DNA of 64,000 bases, taken from positions 62,001-126,000 of the forward strand of contig CAMYLZ010000027.1 in the NCBI GenBank assembly GCA_947259375.1, read 5' to 3'. Each line of letters opens with the position of its first letter. Position 1 is the first letter of the stretch. Position numbers and translations under genes: made by a program. Source of the DNA: an uncultured Parvularculaceae bacterium. GTDB taxonomy: Bacteria > Pseudomonadota > Alphaproteobacteria > Caulobacterales > Parvularculaceae. The notes beneath the pieces were generated by a model. That model was not told where the DNA came from, did not search any database, and saw only the letters and a program-made list of their open reading frames with translations. Of the stretch, positions 43,828 through 52,636 are shown piece after piece.

Positions 43828-46185
43828 CTAGAAATTGAAACGGCTTCGGATGAGCGCTGAGGTCTGCGCCGTGAGCCCTTCTTCGCCGAATGTCTGATGC
43901 AGAAGGTTGATGTCGACGGCGCCGAACCTGCTCGAATAAAGCCGATAGCCGGCTTCGAAATCAAGGCGGCGGCCTGCCGGCGCCAGCGAGGCGTCGAATG
44001 AAGTAAAAGTGAGCGTTTCCGTAAACGGATCATAATCTGTCGGCAAGGATAGTTGCAGCGCGCCGGCTTCGATCTGCAGCGGCTGACTGACGCCTAGCCA
44101 GAGGCTGTCATCCGCGCCGAATAGTTTTTCACGGCTGAAAGCCATCGAAAATTGGGTCGTGGTCAAGGTCGGAGTTTTTTGCGCCAATGCGTCAAAACCG
44201 AAGTCATCAGTAAAGGTGAGACCGGCGGCGACGCGCCCTTGCAGCCGCCAAAGGGGCGCCGGCGACCAGCCCGCTTCGAGGGCGCCATATACGGTTGATG
44301 CCGAGGTCCCCTCGCCGAACCGCGCATTGAAAACGGCGCCGTTTTCCTTGCGGAAGCCTTGTTCCAGGCGCAGCGACGAATTGGCGAGCGCTAGATTTAT
44401 CCCGGAGCGCAACACAAGGATTTGTGTTTTGCGTGCTGGAATTTGTGCGCCGGAAAAGAACTGCTCTTCACGGTAGCTTTGATCTTCACCGCTTGTTGCA
44501 AGCACATCCATGCTGGCGTTCGGCGTTATTGAGAAAGTCGTCAGCGCAGTCACGCCTCGAGTATCGTTCGGCAAGTACCCGTCGCGGAAGGCGCTGTCGG
44601 CCAGGAATGGCGTTTGCCGGGAAGCGAACGCCATTGTGTCAACCGCTGCGGGAGAAAATCCGTGTGCCGCGACGAGGCGCGTTGTTGCATTGAGCGCGCC
44701 TGAAAGAGCGAAACCGATTTCCTTGTCGATAAGGTCTTCATCAATCCCGGCGCCGTTGATTAGGGCGACCTGGCTGGCGAACAGAGAGTCGGTAGAACGA
44801 TCACGCGCTGTCAGGCGTAAGCGTGCGGACCAATCGCCGCTGAAGCGAACGCCGGAGTAATAATACCGGTCAAATGGGCTGAAGCGGCGCTCTATGTCGA
44901 AAGATTGCGGAGCTGTGCGCCGAACCGCCGCGCCGAGTGGCGTCCGGAAATCGCGCTGATAGGAATCAAAGACGACGATCTCGCCAAGGTCGGCAAGGCC
45001 CGATCCGAATACGCCAGAAAGATCAGCGCTGAGACTTTCAAGGTTTATTGATTGTCCGCTGGCGTTGGAGACCGATACTCCGCCGATCGGGCTGACGGCC
45101 GCGCCGACATTGAGAAGACCGCGTCCATAAATCGGGTCGACGCCGGGGTCGCCAAGATCGGTAGCGCTCGTCAGCAGGATGTCGACAATCTCCGCCGCGC
45201 TTAAGGTGGGCCAAAGTGAACGCAATAACGCTGCAGCGCCGGAAACCACTGGGGTTGAAGCGCTGGTGCCCGAGAACGATCGTGTCTGGCCAGCCACGCC
45301 ATTGGGAACGACGCCGCGCAGGAATTCGCCAGGCGCTACGAGAAAGATATCGGCGGCCTCGCCAGCGCGATTGGAAAAGCCGGAGATGACATTGAATTGG
45401 TCAACCGATCCGGAAACGATTGTCGTAGGGTCGCCTGCAACATCGAGCGCGCCGAGCGCGGACTGATCCGGATCAGCTTCGCCGTCATTACCGGCGGCGA
45501 TGACGCCGACAATGTCATTGGCCTGAAGGAATGAAAAAACAGATTCAAATTCGCTGCGCGCGCCCGGTTCGTCAGACCCGAAAGACATGTTGACGACGCC
45601 GGCGCCGTTGTCTGCGGATCGTTGCAGCCCTTCGGAGATTGCCGCGCCCAAAAGTGAGTTCTCATCGTCTCCGTCATCGTCGACGCGAAACACCAGGAGC
45701 TCGGCTTCCGGCGCCACGCCGTGAATGCCGACATTATCGCGCGCGGCGCCAATAATGCTGGCGACGGGCGTGCCATGATCGTCTTCATCTTCGAGGCTGG
45801 GCCCACCGGCGCGCTCATCGCCTGGATCGACCACACCGGCGATAACGAGGTCGGCGCTTTGCGGGTGAATCCGGCCGGCGAATTCTGGATTGTCTACATC
45901 GATGCCAGTATCGATCACTGCCACGATGACGCCTACGCCATCAGCGCCATCCGCATAGGCGGGAATGACACTGACCTGATCAAGCGCCGGCTGGTTTTGA
46001 AACTCCGCCGTATCAAAATTAACGGGCGGCGGAGGAGGGGGCGGCGGAGGGGGGGGCGGTGGCGGCGGCGAGGACATGAAAGAGGACTGTCCGCCCCCGC
46101 CGCCGCCGCATCCGGCGGTCATGATTGCTGCTGCTATTGATGCTGCGAAAAGCAGCTTCTTTATGTTTGAAGCCACGCAACCCAT
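43828..46185 (-). CDS. Subtilase (S8) lipoprotein with C-terminal beta-barrel (autotransporter-like)
   Basis: 785 residues. A lipoprotein signal with MTAGC (Cys26) is followed by six Gly, a short Ser linker and 15 Pro. The subtilisin domain has Asp92 (VIDTGIDV), His137 (DDHGTP), oxyanion Asn233 and Ser308 (GTSASTP). From about 420 the sequence alternates polar and hydrophobic strands and ends in Phe (RSRFNF), as in outer-membrane barrels. The layout recalls NalP of Neisseria, a surface lipoprotein protease. A run of eight C residues in the Pro codons (46049-46056) could shift frame. A GTG at 46176 with AGGA upstream is an alternative start. Confidence 0.88.
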   Translation of the reverse strand: MGCVASNIKKLLFAASIAAAIMTAGCGGGGGGQSSFMSSPPPPPPPPPPPPPPPVNFDTAEFQNQPALDQVSVIPAYADGADGVGVIVAVIDTGIDVDNPEFAGRIHPQSADLVIAGVVDPGDERAGGPSLEDEDDHGTPVASIIGAARDNVGIHGVAPEAELLVFRVDDDGDDENSLLGAAISEGLQRSADNGAGVVNMSFGSDEPGARSEFESVFSFLQANDIVGVIAAGNDGEADPDQSALGALDVAGDPTTIVSGSVDQFNVISGFSNRAGEAADIFLVAPGEFLRGVVPNGVAGQTRSFSGTSASTPVVSGAAALLRSLWPTLSAAEIVDILLTSATDLGDPGVDPIYGRGLLNVGAAVSPIGGVSVSNASGQSINLESLSADLSGVFGSGLADLGEIVVFDSYQRDFRTPLGAAVRRTAPQSFDIERRFSPFDRYYYSGVRFSGDWSARLRLTARDRSTDSLFASQVALINGAGIDEDLIDKEIGFALSGALNATTRLVAAHGFSPAAVDTMAFASRQTPFLADSAFRDGYLPNDTRGVTALTTFSITPNASMDVLATSGEDQSYREEQFFSGAQIPARKTQILVLRSGINLALANSSLRLEQGFRKENGAVFNARFGEGTSASTVYGALEAGWSPAPLWRLQGRVAAGLTFTDDFGFDALAQKTPTLTTTQFSMAFSREKLFGADDSLWLGVSQPLQIEAGALQLSLPTDYDPFTETLTFTSFDASLAPAGRRLDFEAGYRLYSSRFGAVDINLLHQTFGEEGLTAQTSALIRSRFNF

Positions 46186-46296
46186 CCTGTAAAACGCCCG
46201 ACGCTTGAATTCCCTCAGATGACTCTAGGATAGGGGGCGAAGCACAGCAAATGGTAAACGAGCCCAACCGCGAATGAGTGATCGGCTGAGAGCCAT

Positions 46297-47322
46297 TCAG
46301 GCCAAGGGCTTTAAGCTGGCCGCCAGCGCGCGCAATTGAGGACGCATGTTGTCGACCATTTCGAGCGCGCCGCGCGTAAGGCGGGCGAGATTCTTGCTCG
46401 ATGCATCGTCGATCCGGTCAGAGCCGCGTCCCTTTTCGAGCCGGTAGTCGAAACGAACATAGCGCTCATCGAGGAGATATTCGAGCTGCCGCATCACAGC
46501 GCGGGTCTGGCCGTCCTGAATGGCGGAGATCAACGGCGTGCGAAAACGCCCTGCCGGAGAGATCCATTGCGAAAAGCCCCAGCCCTTTGCCTGATCGAAG
46601 GGGTAACGCCGGGTCTGGCGCCCGGTGCCGAGCGACAATACCTCGATTTCATCTCCGGGAAAAAGCCGCATGGTTTCGACGACCGCCGCCATCGCCGGGT
46701 CGTTGAGATAAACACCCCCGTCGATCCCGGTCCAATGTTCGGATCTGTCCGGCGTTTCGACGCGATGGGGCGGGAAAAAGGTTGGCGCGGCGCTTGACGC
46801 CATCATGGCGTCACGTACACGGATCATGCCGAAGCGTTGGCATTCTTTCATATTCTTGTAATCTGGGCCGCCTCGAAAAAGAACAATATCGCGCGGATCG
46901 ATCGAGTATGCGGGAATCAGCAAATTGCGCCGGGCGCTGGCGAGAACAACGTCCCCGAATTGTTCATGCAGGACCGCGTTTAGCCGCCGGGCGTCATGCA
47001 ACGGGCCGAAGAGCTGCGGCAGGCGACCGAGCACCGGGATGTTGCAATACCATTTCGAGGGAAATACACGCCGTGCGGTGGTTTCAAGAAACCGCCTGAT
47101 CTCCGCTGGCGCGGGGCCTGGTCCGCCGTCGGGACGCGGCAAGGCGAGTGCGGCGGCGACGAATGAACCGCTTGACGCGCCGGCGATCAGGTCGAAACAA
47201 TCACCAATGGCGCAGTCCTTGCCAATCGCTGTGAACTCGCCGTCAAGCGCGTCGAGAACAATCGCCGCGACAAGCGCGCGCACGCCGCCGCCGTCAATTG
47301 AAAGAATGCGTCGCGTTGTCAT
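46297..47322 (-). CDS. Patatin-like phospholipase
   Basis: Lipid acyl hydrolase of 341 residues. GGGVRAL at 11-17 gives the oxyanion hole, GASSG at 48-52 places the nucleophile at Ser50, and DGG at 201-203 supplies the catalytic Asp of the Ser-Asp dyad. No signal peptide is seen, so it acts in the cytosol or is exported by another route. Downstream neighbour on the same strand is the subtilase lipoprotein, with about 110 bases between. Substrate unknown. Confidence 0.9.
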   Translation of the reverse strand: MTTRRILSIDGGGVRALVAAIVLDALDGEFTAIGKDCAIGDCFDLIAGASSGSFVAAALALPRPDGGPGPAPAEIRRFLETTARRVFPSKWYCNIPVLGRLPQLFGPLHDARRLNAVLHEQFGDVVLASARRNLLIPAYSIDPRDIVLFRGGPDYKNMKECQRFGMIRVRDAMMASSAAPTFFPPHRVETPDRSEHWTGIDGGVYLNDPAMAAVVETMRLFPGDEIEVLSLGTGRQTRRYPFDQAKGWGFSQWISPAGRFRTPLISAIQDGQTRAVMRQLEYLLDERYVRFDYRLEKGRGSDRIDDASSKNLARLTRGALEMVDNMRPQLRALAASLKPLA

Positions 47323-47438
47323 CGGCCCCTCCCGCTCTTCCGTCCCTGCACCACGCTGTGGACAAGTCGCCCCTGCCTATTCATATTCAGCCGGACTAAT
47401 GTGACAAATCAAATCACACTGACGATAAAGGGTATCCC

Positions 47439-47651
47439 ATGTCGAATGATCCCGAACGCATCACTATTCTCGCTCGCGAGTTCACGGCCGCCGCGCTCGA
47501 ATTTCATCGCGGCAAGATGGCGGAAAAGGGCTATCGCATGGAAGGGTCGATCACGCCGCGCATATTCAAGATGATCGAGGGGATGGAGCCGCCGAAGGAC
47601 ATGTTTGACGGCGACCCCTTATTTGCGGTGACCTTCGTCAAGAAAGACTGA
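47439..47651 (+). CDS. Small hypothetical protein
   Basis: 70 residues, MSNDPERITILAREFTAAALEFHRG at the start, two charged helices and an FKMIEGMEPP turn. Its ATG has AAAGGG 8 bases upstream, which supports translation. No family recognised. It lies between the divergent patatin and the convergent amidase; an imperfect TGTGA/TCACA dyad lies about 20-40 bases upstream of the start. Confidence 0.55.
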   Translation: MSNDPERITILAREFTAAALEFHRGKMAEKGYRMEGSITPRIFKMIEGMEPPKDMFDGDPLFAVTFVKKD

Positions 47652-47661
47652 CCCCGGACTT

Positions 47662-48513
47662 TCAGCTTATCCGCGAAATACGCTCGTATAGATCCGGGCG
47701 CCGGTCGCGGAAGAACCCCCAGCCAGCGCGTTGCTCCGCAACCCGGTCGAGATCGATTGTCGCCGCGGCGAAGCCTTCTTCTTCGCGCGACATGTCGGCG
47801 ATCATGTCTCCGCCATCATCGACGATAAAGGACGATCCGTAAAAGAGCTGGCCGTCTTCGTCGCCAATCCGGTTGGCGGCGGCGACCGGCACGATGTTTG
47901 ATACTGCATGGCCGGTCATGGCGCGCCGCCAGCGATTGCGCGTGTCGAGCGAGGGGTTTTCAGGCTCGGCGCCGATCGCAGTCGGGTAGAACAAGACCTC
48001 AGCGCCCATCATCATCATGGCGCGGGCGGCTTCGGGGAACCATTGGTCCCAGCAAATGCCGACGCCCAGCTTGCCGAACCGCGTGTCCCAGACCTTGAAG
48101 CCGGTATTGCCCGGACGGAAATAGAATTTTTCTTCATAGCCGGGCCCGTCGGGAATATGGCTCTTGCGGTAAAGGCCCAGCAACGCTCCGTCCGCATCGA
48201 CGGCGACGAGACTGTTGTAATATTCCTGCCCGGCTTTTTCGAAGATCGACAGCGGCAGAACGACGCCAAGCTCGCCCGCAAGCGGCGCCAGCGCGGTCAC
48301 CGCCGGGTGTTCCTTGTAAGGATAAGCCGTTTTGAAGTGCGCGGTGTCTTCCGTCTTGCAGAAATAAGGCCCCTGAAACAGTTCCGGCGGCAGGATGATT
48401 TGCGCGCCATCCTTGGCGGCGTCGCGCGTCAGCGCCTCAACCTTGGCGATGTTGGCGTTGATGTCCTCGCCAAAGGCGGCTTGTAATACGGCAATGCGAA
48501 CGGTGCGGGCCAT
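47662..48513 (-). CDS. aguB: N-carbamoylputrescine amidase-like nitrilase
   Basis: Carbon-nitrogen hydrolase of 283 residues from the ATG at 48513, with AGGAG upstream. The catalytic triad is in PPELF (Glu), YRKSHIP (Lys) and GICWDQWFPE (Cys). Long stretches such as ELFQGPYFCKTED, RNRWRRAMTGHA and FYGSSFIVDDGG match N-carbamoylputrescine amidases, which yield putrescine, carbon dioxide and ammonia. The partner agmatine deiminase is not in the window. The next gene starts 85 bases away on the opposite strand. Confidence 0.85.
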   Translation of the reverse strand: MARTVRIAVLQAAFGEDINANIAKVEALTRDAAKDGAQIILPPELFQGPYFCKTEDTAHFKTAYPYKEHPAVTALAPLAGELGVVLPLSIFEKAGQEYYNSLVAVDADGALLGLYRKSHIPDGPGYEEKFYFRPGNTGFKVWDTRFGKLGVGICWDQWFPEAARAMMMMGAEVLFYPTAIGAEPENPSLDTRNRWRRAMTGHAVSNIVPVAAANRIGDEDGQLFYGSSFIVDDGGDMIADMSREEEGFAAATIDLDRVAEQRAGWGFFRDRRPDLYERISRIS

Positions 48514-48598
48514 GGCCTCGTCTCCTGATGAAGCGCTTGACGCATAAAGATGCGGCGTCATTGTTTCAATCGCAAGTTTGAAGAAAGGCAGGCCGGCA

Positions 48599-49243
48599 AT
48601 GGCGCGACTTGAGATCTTCTGGTCTTTTCGCAGCCCCTATTCCTATCTCGCGGTGGACCGGATTTGCGCCATTTCTGAGCGGTACGCGCTTGAGGCGCAA
48701 TTCCGGCCCGTGCGCCCGCTGGCCCTGCGCGAGCCGGACTTTTTCGAAAAAGGGCGCAGTCAGTTCCTGCCCTACCTATTCAAGGATGTCCCGCGCGAAG
48801 CCGCGCGGCTTGGCGTCGCCTTTGCGCCGCCAAATCCGGACCCTGTCGTGATGGACATGGCGACCGGCAAAGTGGCGCCGGACCAGCCTTTGATGACGCG
48901 GCTGATGGCGCTTGGCGTTGCAGCGGCGGAGCATGGCGCCGGGCTCGCTTTCGCCAAGGCTGTTTCGCGCCGCATCTGGACCGGCGCGCCGTGGTCTGAC
49001 GACACGGCGCTCGGCGCGGCCTGTTCAGAAGCCGGGGTCGAGATTGGGGCGCTGGGAGGCTGGGCGCGGGCGCACCCGGATAACGTCAGGAAGATCATCG
49101 ACGCAAATGAGGCGGCGCAATTGAAACATCATTGGGGCGTGCCGTTGATGGTGCTCGATGGCGAGCCGTTTTTCGGCCAGGACCGGATCGCCGCGCTCAT
49201 CTGGCGCCTTGATGCGCTTGAGCTGGCGCGGCCGAGCGGTTAG
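48599..49243 (+). CDS. DsbA-family 2-hydroxychromene-2-carboxylate isomerase-like protein
   Basis: 214 residues. EIFWSFRSPYSYLAVDRI is the opening of the thioredoxin-fold HCCA isomerase/kappa-GST branch of the DsbA family, with Ser in place of the Cys pair. The late GVPLMVLDGEPFFGQDRI is the cis-Pro loop and closing helix. The real substrate is likely a glutathione conjugate, not necessarily a chromene. The ATG at 48599 is preferred over the TTG at 48578 because of the AAAGG upstream. Confidence 0.82.
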   Translation: MARLEIFWSFRSPYSYLAVDRICAISERYALEAQFRPVRPLALREPDFFEKGRSQFLPYLFKDVPREAARLGVAFAPPNPDPVVMDMATGKVAPDQPLMTRLMALGVAAAEHGAGLAFAKAVSRRIWTGAPWSDDTALGAACSEAGVEIGALGGWARAHPDNVRKIIDANEAAQLKHHWGVPLMVLDGEPFFGQDRIAALIWRLDALELARPSG

Positions 49244-49296
49244 GTCAGGATATCCGGGCGGCCGTTAAAGGGCGCCGTTTTCGCGAGGAACGCCAC

Positions 49297-49602
49297 ATGA
49301 TGATGAAATCCATTCTCCTGATTGCTGCGCTGGCGCTTGCGGCTTGCGCCACGGTGTCGCCGCGCATGCGCATCGAGAACCGGTTTGTCGAATTTGGTCT
49401 TTCCGAGGAAAAAGCCAAATGCATGGGCAATGAACTTGATGACCGGCTTTCGCGTTCAGATCTTCAGGACGTTGCGGATTTTGTCGGCAATATCAATGCC
49501 GCCTCTTCACCGGGCGAGGGGCTTGATGCGCTTTTGAGCATCGATAACGCCCGCGCCGCCGGGGCGATTGCGCGCGCATCGATCGCCTGCGCGTTCCGCT
49601 AG
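49297..49602 (+). CDS. Small lipoprotein, unknown function
   Basis: 101 residues. MKSILLIAALALAACATV is a lipoprotein signal with lipobox LAAC. The mature part is helical and charged, with a later Cys pair (KCMGNELDD and SIACAF). Start has AGGAA upstream. The next gene begins 16 bases after its stop. I do not recognise the family. Confidence 0.7.
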   Translation: MMMKSILLIAALALAACATVSPRMRIENRFVEFGLSEEKAKCMGNELDDRLSRSDLQDVADFVGNINAASSPGEGLDALLSIDNARAAGAIARASIACAFR

Positions 49603-49618
49603 GCCGAAAGGGATTAAA

Positions 49619-50758
49619 ATGGGCTGGTCCGATCCGCGCATTCCGTATGCGGAGGGTGTTTTGTCGCCTTTATTTGCCGCTGCCGGCGACGCCTTCGCGG
49701 CGAATTTCGCTGACGGGCTGGAGCTCGGCGCGTCTTTCGCCGTGTTGATCGATGATGAGCTGGTAGTCGACATTCGCGGCGGATATTCGGACAGAGCGAA
49801 AGTCCATCCATGGGATGAGAGCACGCTCGCCTGCATCTATTCGAGCGGCAAAGCGGTGGTCTCGCTTTTGATTGCTCACGAAGTAACAAATGGCAGGCTC
49901 GATTATGATGCGCCCGTGGCGCAATATTGGCCGGAATTCGCGGCGGCCGGCAAAGAGCGCATTACGCTTGCGCACGTTCTTTCGCACCAGGCGGGGCTTT
50001 GCGGCATTGCTGAGGAGATGCCGCCGGAAACCTGGCTTGACTGGGATGCGATCATCGAAAAACTCGCCGCCATGGCGCCGTTATGGGCGCCGGGCACGGC
50101 GAATGGTTATCATCCGCAGACGGTCGGGTTTATCGCTGGCGAATTGCTAAGGCGCGTTTCTGGAAAATCGGTTGGCGCAATGATTGCCGATCTCACCGCT
50201 TCCTCGGGCCTGCAGCTCTATTGCGGCATGGGCGCCGGCGAGGCCGCACGCGCGGCATATATGCCGAAACCGCCCAAAGCGCCGGATCTCGGCGCGCTTA
50301 ATGAATATAAGACGCTCGCCTTTTTGAAGCCGTGGTCGGCGCCGGCGCGGGTGGCGCGCGAGGCGTGGATGGCGGCGGAACTGCCAGCCTCCAACATGCA
50401 TGGTGATGCGCGCGCGCTTGCCAGCATCATTCACCCTTTCGTCAATGGCGGGAAATGGCGCGGAGATCCCTATCTTGATCAAAACGCGATCGATGCGGCG
50501 CTCGCCGAACGCATCCGCGGCGATGATCTTGTTCTGCCGTTTCATCTTTCCTGGGCCGCCGGGTTGATGTGCAACATCAACCATCATTTCGGACCGAATG
50601 AACGCGCATTTGGTCATGCCGGCTTTGGCGGCTCTTGCGTCGTGGTTGATCCGCAAAATAACCTCACCGCCGCTTATGTCATGAACAAGATGTCGCCGCA
50701 TCTTGTGGGCGATCCGCGCGCGGTGCGATTGCTGGATGCGGTCTATGCGCGGCTTTGA
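49619..50758 (+). CDS. Serine hydrolase, class C beta-lactamase family
   Basis: 379 residues from the ATG at 49619, with AAAGGG upstream. YSSGKAVVSLLI carries the Ser-x-x-Lys catalytic pair. The second site Tyr appears in NGYHPQTVG, and HAGFGGS is the third, HxGxGG-like. No signal peptide is seen, so it resembles intracellular esterases (EstB type) more than antibiotic-hydrolysing enzymes. It follows the small lipoprotein closely and stops exactly one base before the convergent gene. Confidence 0.85.
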   Translation: MGWSDPRIPYAEGVLSPLFAAAGDAFAANFADGLELGASFAVLIDDELVVDIRGGYSDRAKVHPWDESTLACIYSSGKAVVSLLIAHEVTNGRLDYDAPVAQYWPEFAAAGKERITLAHVLSHQAGLCGIAEEMPPETWLDWDAIIEKLAAMAPLWAPGTANGYHPQTVGFIAGELLRRVSGKSVGAMIADLTASSGLQLYCGMGAGEAARAAYMPKPPKAPDLGALNEYKTLAFLKPWSAPARVAREAWMAAELPASNMHGDARALASIIHPFVNGGKWRGDPYLDQNAIDAALAERIRGDDLVLPFHLSWAAGLMCNINHHFGPNERAFGHAGFGGSCVVVDPQNNLTAAYVMNKMSPHLVGDPRAVRLLDAVYARL

Positions 50759-51043
50759 TTAGAATTTGAATCGAATATCGAAAGTGATGAAAGCGGGCTG
50801 CGGATAGCCGGGCATCATTTTCGCCATGTTTTGGCTGTCATAGAGATGCTCGCGGCGCAGCGGCGTATCGGCGCGCGCGCGCCGCGTCACCGCGAGCATT
50901 TCCACGCGGCGATTGGCGAGGTCAATGGCCGCGAGCGTCCTCGGCGCGGCGTTCTCCGGCGTCAGATGTTTCAAATCCTGCGCCGCCGCAGGCGCGCTCA
51001 AAACAACCCCGCCAGTAATCAGAAGTGCGAGTATTTTTTTCAT
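50759..51043 (-). CDS. Small exported hypothetical protein
   Basis: 94 residues from the ATG at 51043, which has GGAGG 6 bases upstream. MKKILALLITGGVVLSAPAAAQ is a clear signal peptide. The mature part of about 72 residues ends in FITFDIRFKF and has no recognisable domain; the final aromatic pattern might be a strand but is too short for a barrel. Convergent with the serine hydrolase. Confidence 0.65.
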   Translation of the reverse strand: MKKILALLITGGVVLSAPAAAQDLKHLTPENAAPRTLAAIDLANRRVEMLAVTRRARADTPLRREHLYDSQNMAKMMPGYPQPAFITFDIRFKF

Positions 51044-51147
51044 CAGACCCTCCACGCCTCATCATGAAAGCGTGGCAGGGGCAGGTCACCGAAGAGTGAT
51101 TACAATTGCCGGAATTTACATAAACCTCGGCAGGAATTTCCGACAAA

Positions 51148-52116
51148 TTAAGTTGAAAACCGTCGGGTCAGCCAGTCGATTATCAGCGCGTTTGCTTCAG
51201 CAGGCTTTTCCCAGGTCACCCAATGGCCGCAACCGGCGATGACGTGCTTTGCGAGATCCAGCGCGATCTTGTTCATATTGGCGGCGCTTTCGGGCGGCAG
51301 GAACAGGTCCAGTTCGGCGCCGATCCACAGCGAAGGCGCGTAAATTTTTTCATCGCGTCCTTCCATTTGCGCCCAGTTGTGATCGATATTGCGATAAATA
51401 TTGACGCCGCCATGAAAGCCGCTGCGCCGGTAAGCATCGACGTAAATTTCAACATCCGTAAGCGGAATGATAAGGTCGTCGTCAGCCAGTGCGGGAGCGT
51501 TGCGAAACCGGCCGGGCAGGTCAAAAACGCGCGGGATGAGTGCCGCCCAGCGCTCGCGCGGCGCCGGTTTTTGGAACATCAACCGAAAAAACCGGTCGGG
51601 ATCGGTTTCGAACAGCTTTTCCGGCGCATCGGGCTCCTGGAACTGAACGAAATAATGCCCGCCGCCGAACCGCTTTTTGATGATTGAAATGGGCGGCGCC
51701 GGAGGACGCGGCAGCGCCGGCGTGCATAGGCTGATGACGCCGGCGACGCGCGACGCATGGCGCTGCGCCATCGCCCAGACCAGCGCGCCGCCCCAATCAT
51801 GACCGCAGAAGATCGCTTGCTCAATATCAAGCGTATCAAGAAGCGCGCAGAAATCGCTGGTCATGTGTGCGGCGTCGTAAAGCGCGGCCTCATGAGGCGC
51901 ATCGGAGCGGCCGAAGCCTTTGAGATCAAGCGCAATGACCCGAAAGCCGGCGCCCGCGAGCGCATGGATCTGGTTTTTCCAGGAATAAGCGATCTCCGGC
52001 CAGCCATGGACGAGAAGCAGCGGCGGGCGGGCGCGCTGGCTGTCGCCGTCAGTTTCGTAAATGGCGAGCGTGACCTCGCCCGCCGCCACGAGTTGAGCAT
52101 CTGGGAAATCCGTCAT
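51148..52116 (-). CDS. Alpha/beta hydrolase, epoxide-hydrolase-like
   Basis: 322 residues from the ATG at 52116; the longer frame to 52281 is not needed. HGWPEIAYSWKNQI gives the oxyanion HGxP; the nucleophile Asp lies in GHDWGGALVW; Asp in the SLWIGAELDLFLPP loop and His in GCGHWVTWEKP complete the triad. The Asp nucleophile and the HGWP turn are typical of epoxide hydrolases and haloalkane-related enzymes. It lies divergent from the thioesterase, about 100 bases apart. Confidence 0.85.
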   Translation of the reverse strand: MTDFPDAQLVAAGEVTLAIYETDGDSQRARPPLLLVHGWPEIAYSWKNQIHALAGAGFRVIALDLKGFGRSDAPHEAALYDAAHMTSDFCALLDTLDIEQAIFCGHDWGGALVWAMAQRHASRVAGVISLCTPALPRPPAPPISIIKKRFGGGHYFVQFQEPDAPEKLFETDPDRFFRLMFQKPAPRERWAALIPRVFDLPGRFRNAPALADDDLIIPLTDVEIYVDAYRRSGFHGGVNIYRNIDHNWAQMEGRDEKIYAPSLWIGAELDLFLPPESAANMNKIALDLAKHVIAGCGHWVTWEKPAEANALIIDWLTRRFST

Positions 52117-52222
52117 GGGCGTACAGTCAGTTCTACGCGCTGCGCTCGCAAGTCCTTTTCGCAGCGAGGCGTGCTGCGCTTGTTCGTTGAGACGAGCGCC
52201 GGTTCGCGCCATGTTCGCCGGC

Positions 52223-52636
52223 ATGAACAATAGCACCAGAAATATTCCCGAAGGCTGGGTTCTGCAGAACCATGCCGACACCTTTAGCGGGCGGGCAGGT
52301 CCTTATTATTTTCGCGAGGACGGGCCGACGCCCGGCGTGGGGTTTTATGCTGAACCGCACCATATGAATCTCGGCGGCGTCGCCCATGGCGGCGCCTTGA
52401 TGACGTTGGCGGATATCGCCTTGTGGGATATCTGCCGGCGCAAAATCGGCCTGTTCCGGGGTGTCACGGTGACCATGAATACGGAATTCCTGCGCCCCGG
52501 CCCGGCGAATTGCTTTATTGAAGCGACAGGTGAAACGCTGGCCGTAGGCAAGAATCTTTTATTTGCGCGCGGCGTCATCAACGCCAAGGGTCGCATGTTG
52601 ATGAGTTTTTCGGGCAGCCTCAAGCGGATCGATTAG
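52223..52636 (+). CDS. PaaI-type hotdog thioesterase
   Basis: 137 residues. HHMNLGGVAHGGALMTLADIALW is the hotdog signature with the HGG helix cap, and the later TVTMNTEFLRPGPANCFIEATGE matches the family. It hydrolyses acyl-CoA thioesters; substrate unknown. The start is uncertain: ATG at 52211 or 52223 are both possible, with no clear ribosome site, and a longer frame begins at 52115. Its end overlaps the convergent rarD gene by 17 bases. Confidence 0.8.
   Translation: MNNSTRNIPEGWVLQNHADTFSGRAGPYYFREDGPTPGVGFYAEPHHMNLGGVAHGGALMTLADIALWDICRRKIGLFRGVTVTMNTEFLRPGPANCFIEATGETLAVGKNLLFARGVINAKGRMLMSFSGSLKRID

Noticed and set aside
47400-47418. A CRP-like TGTGA/TCACA dyad
   Set aside because: The spacer is 9 bases, not 6, and the inner positions do not match.
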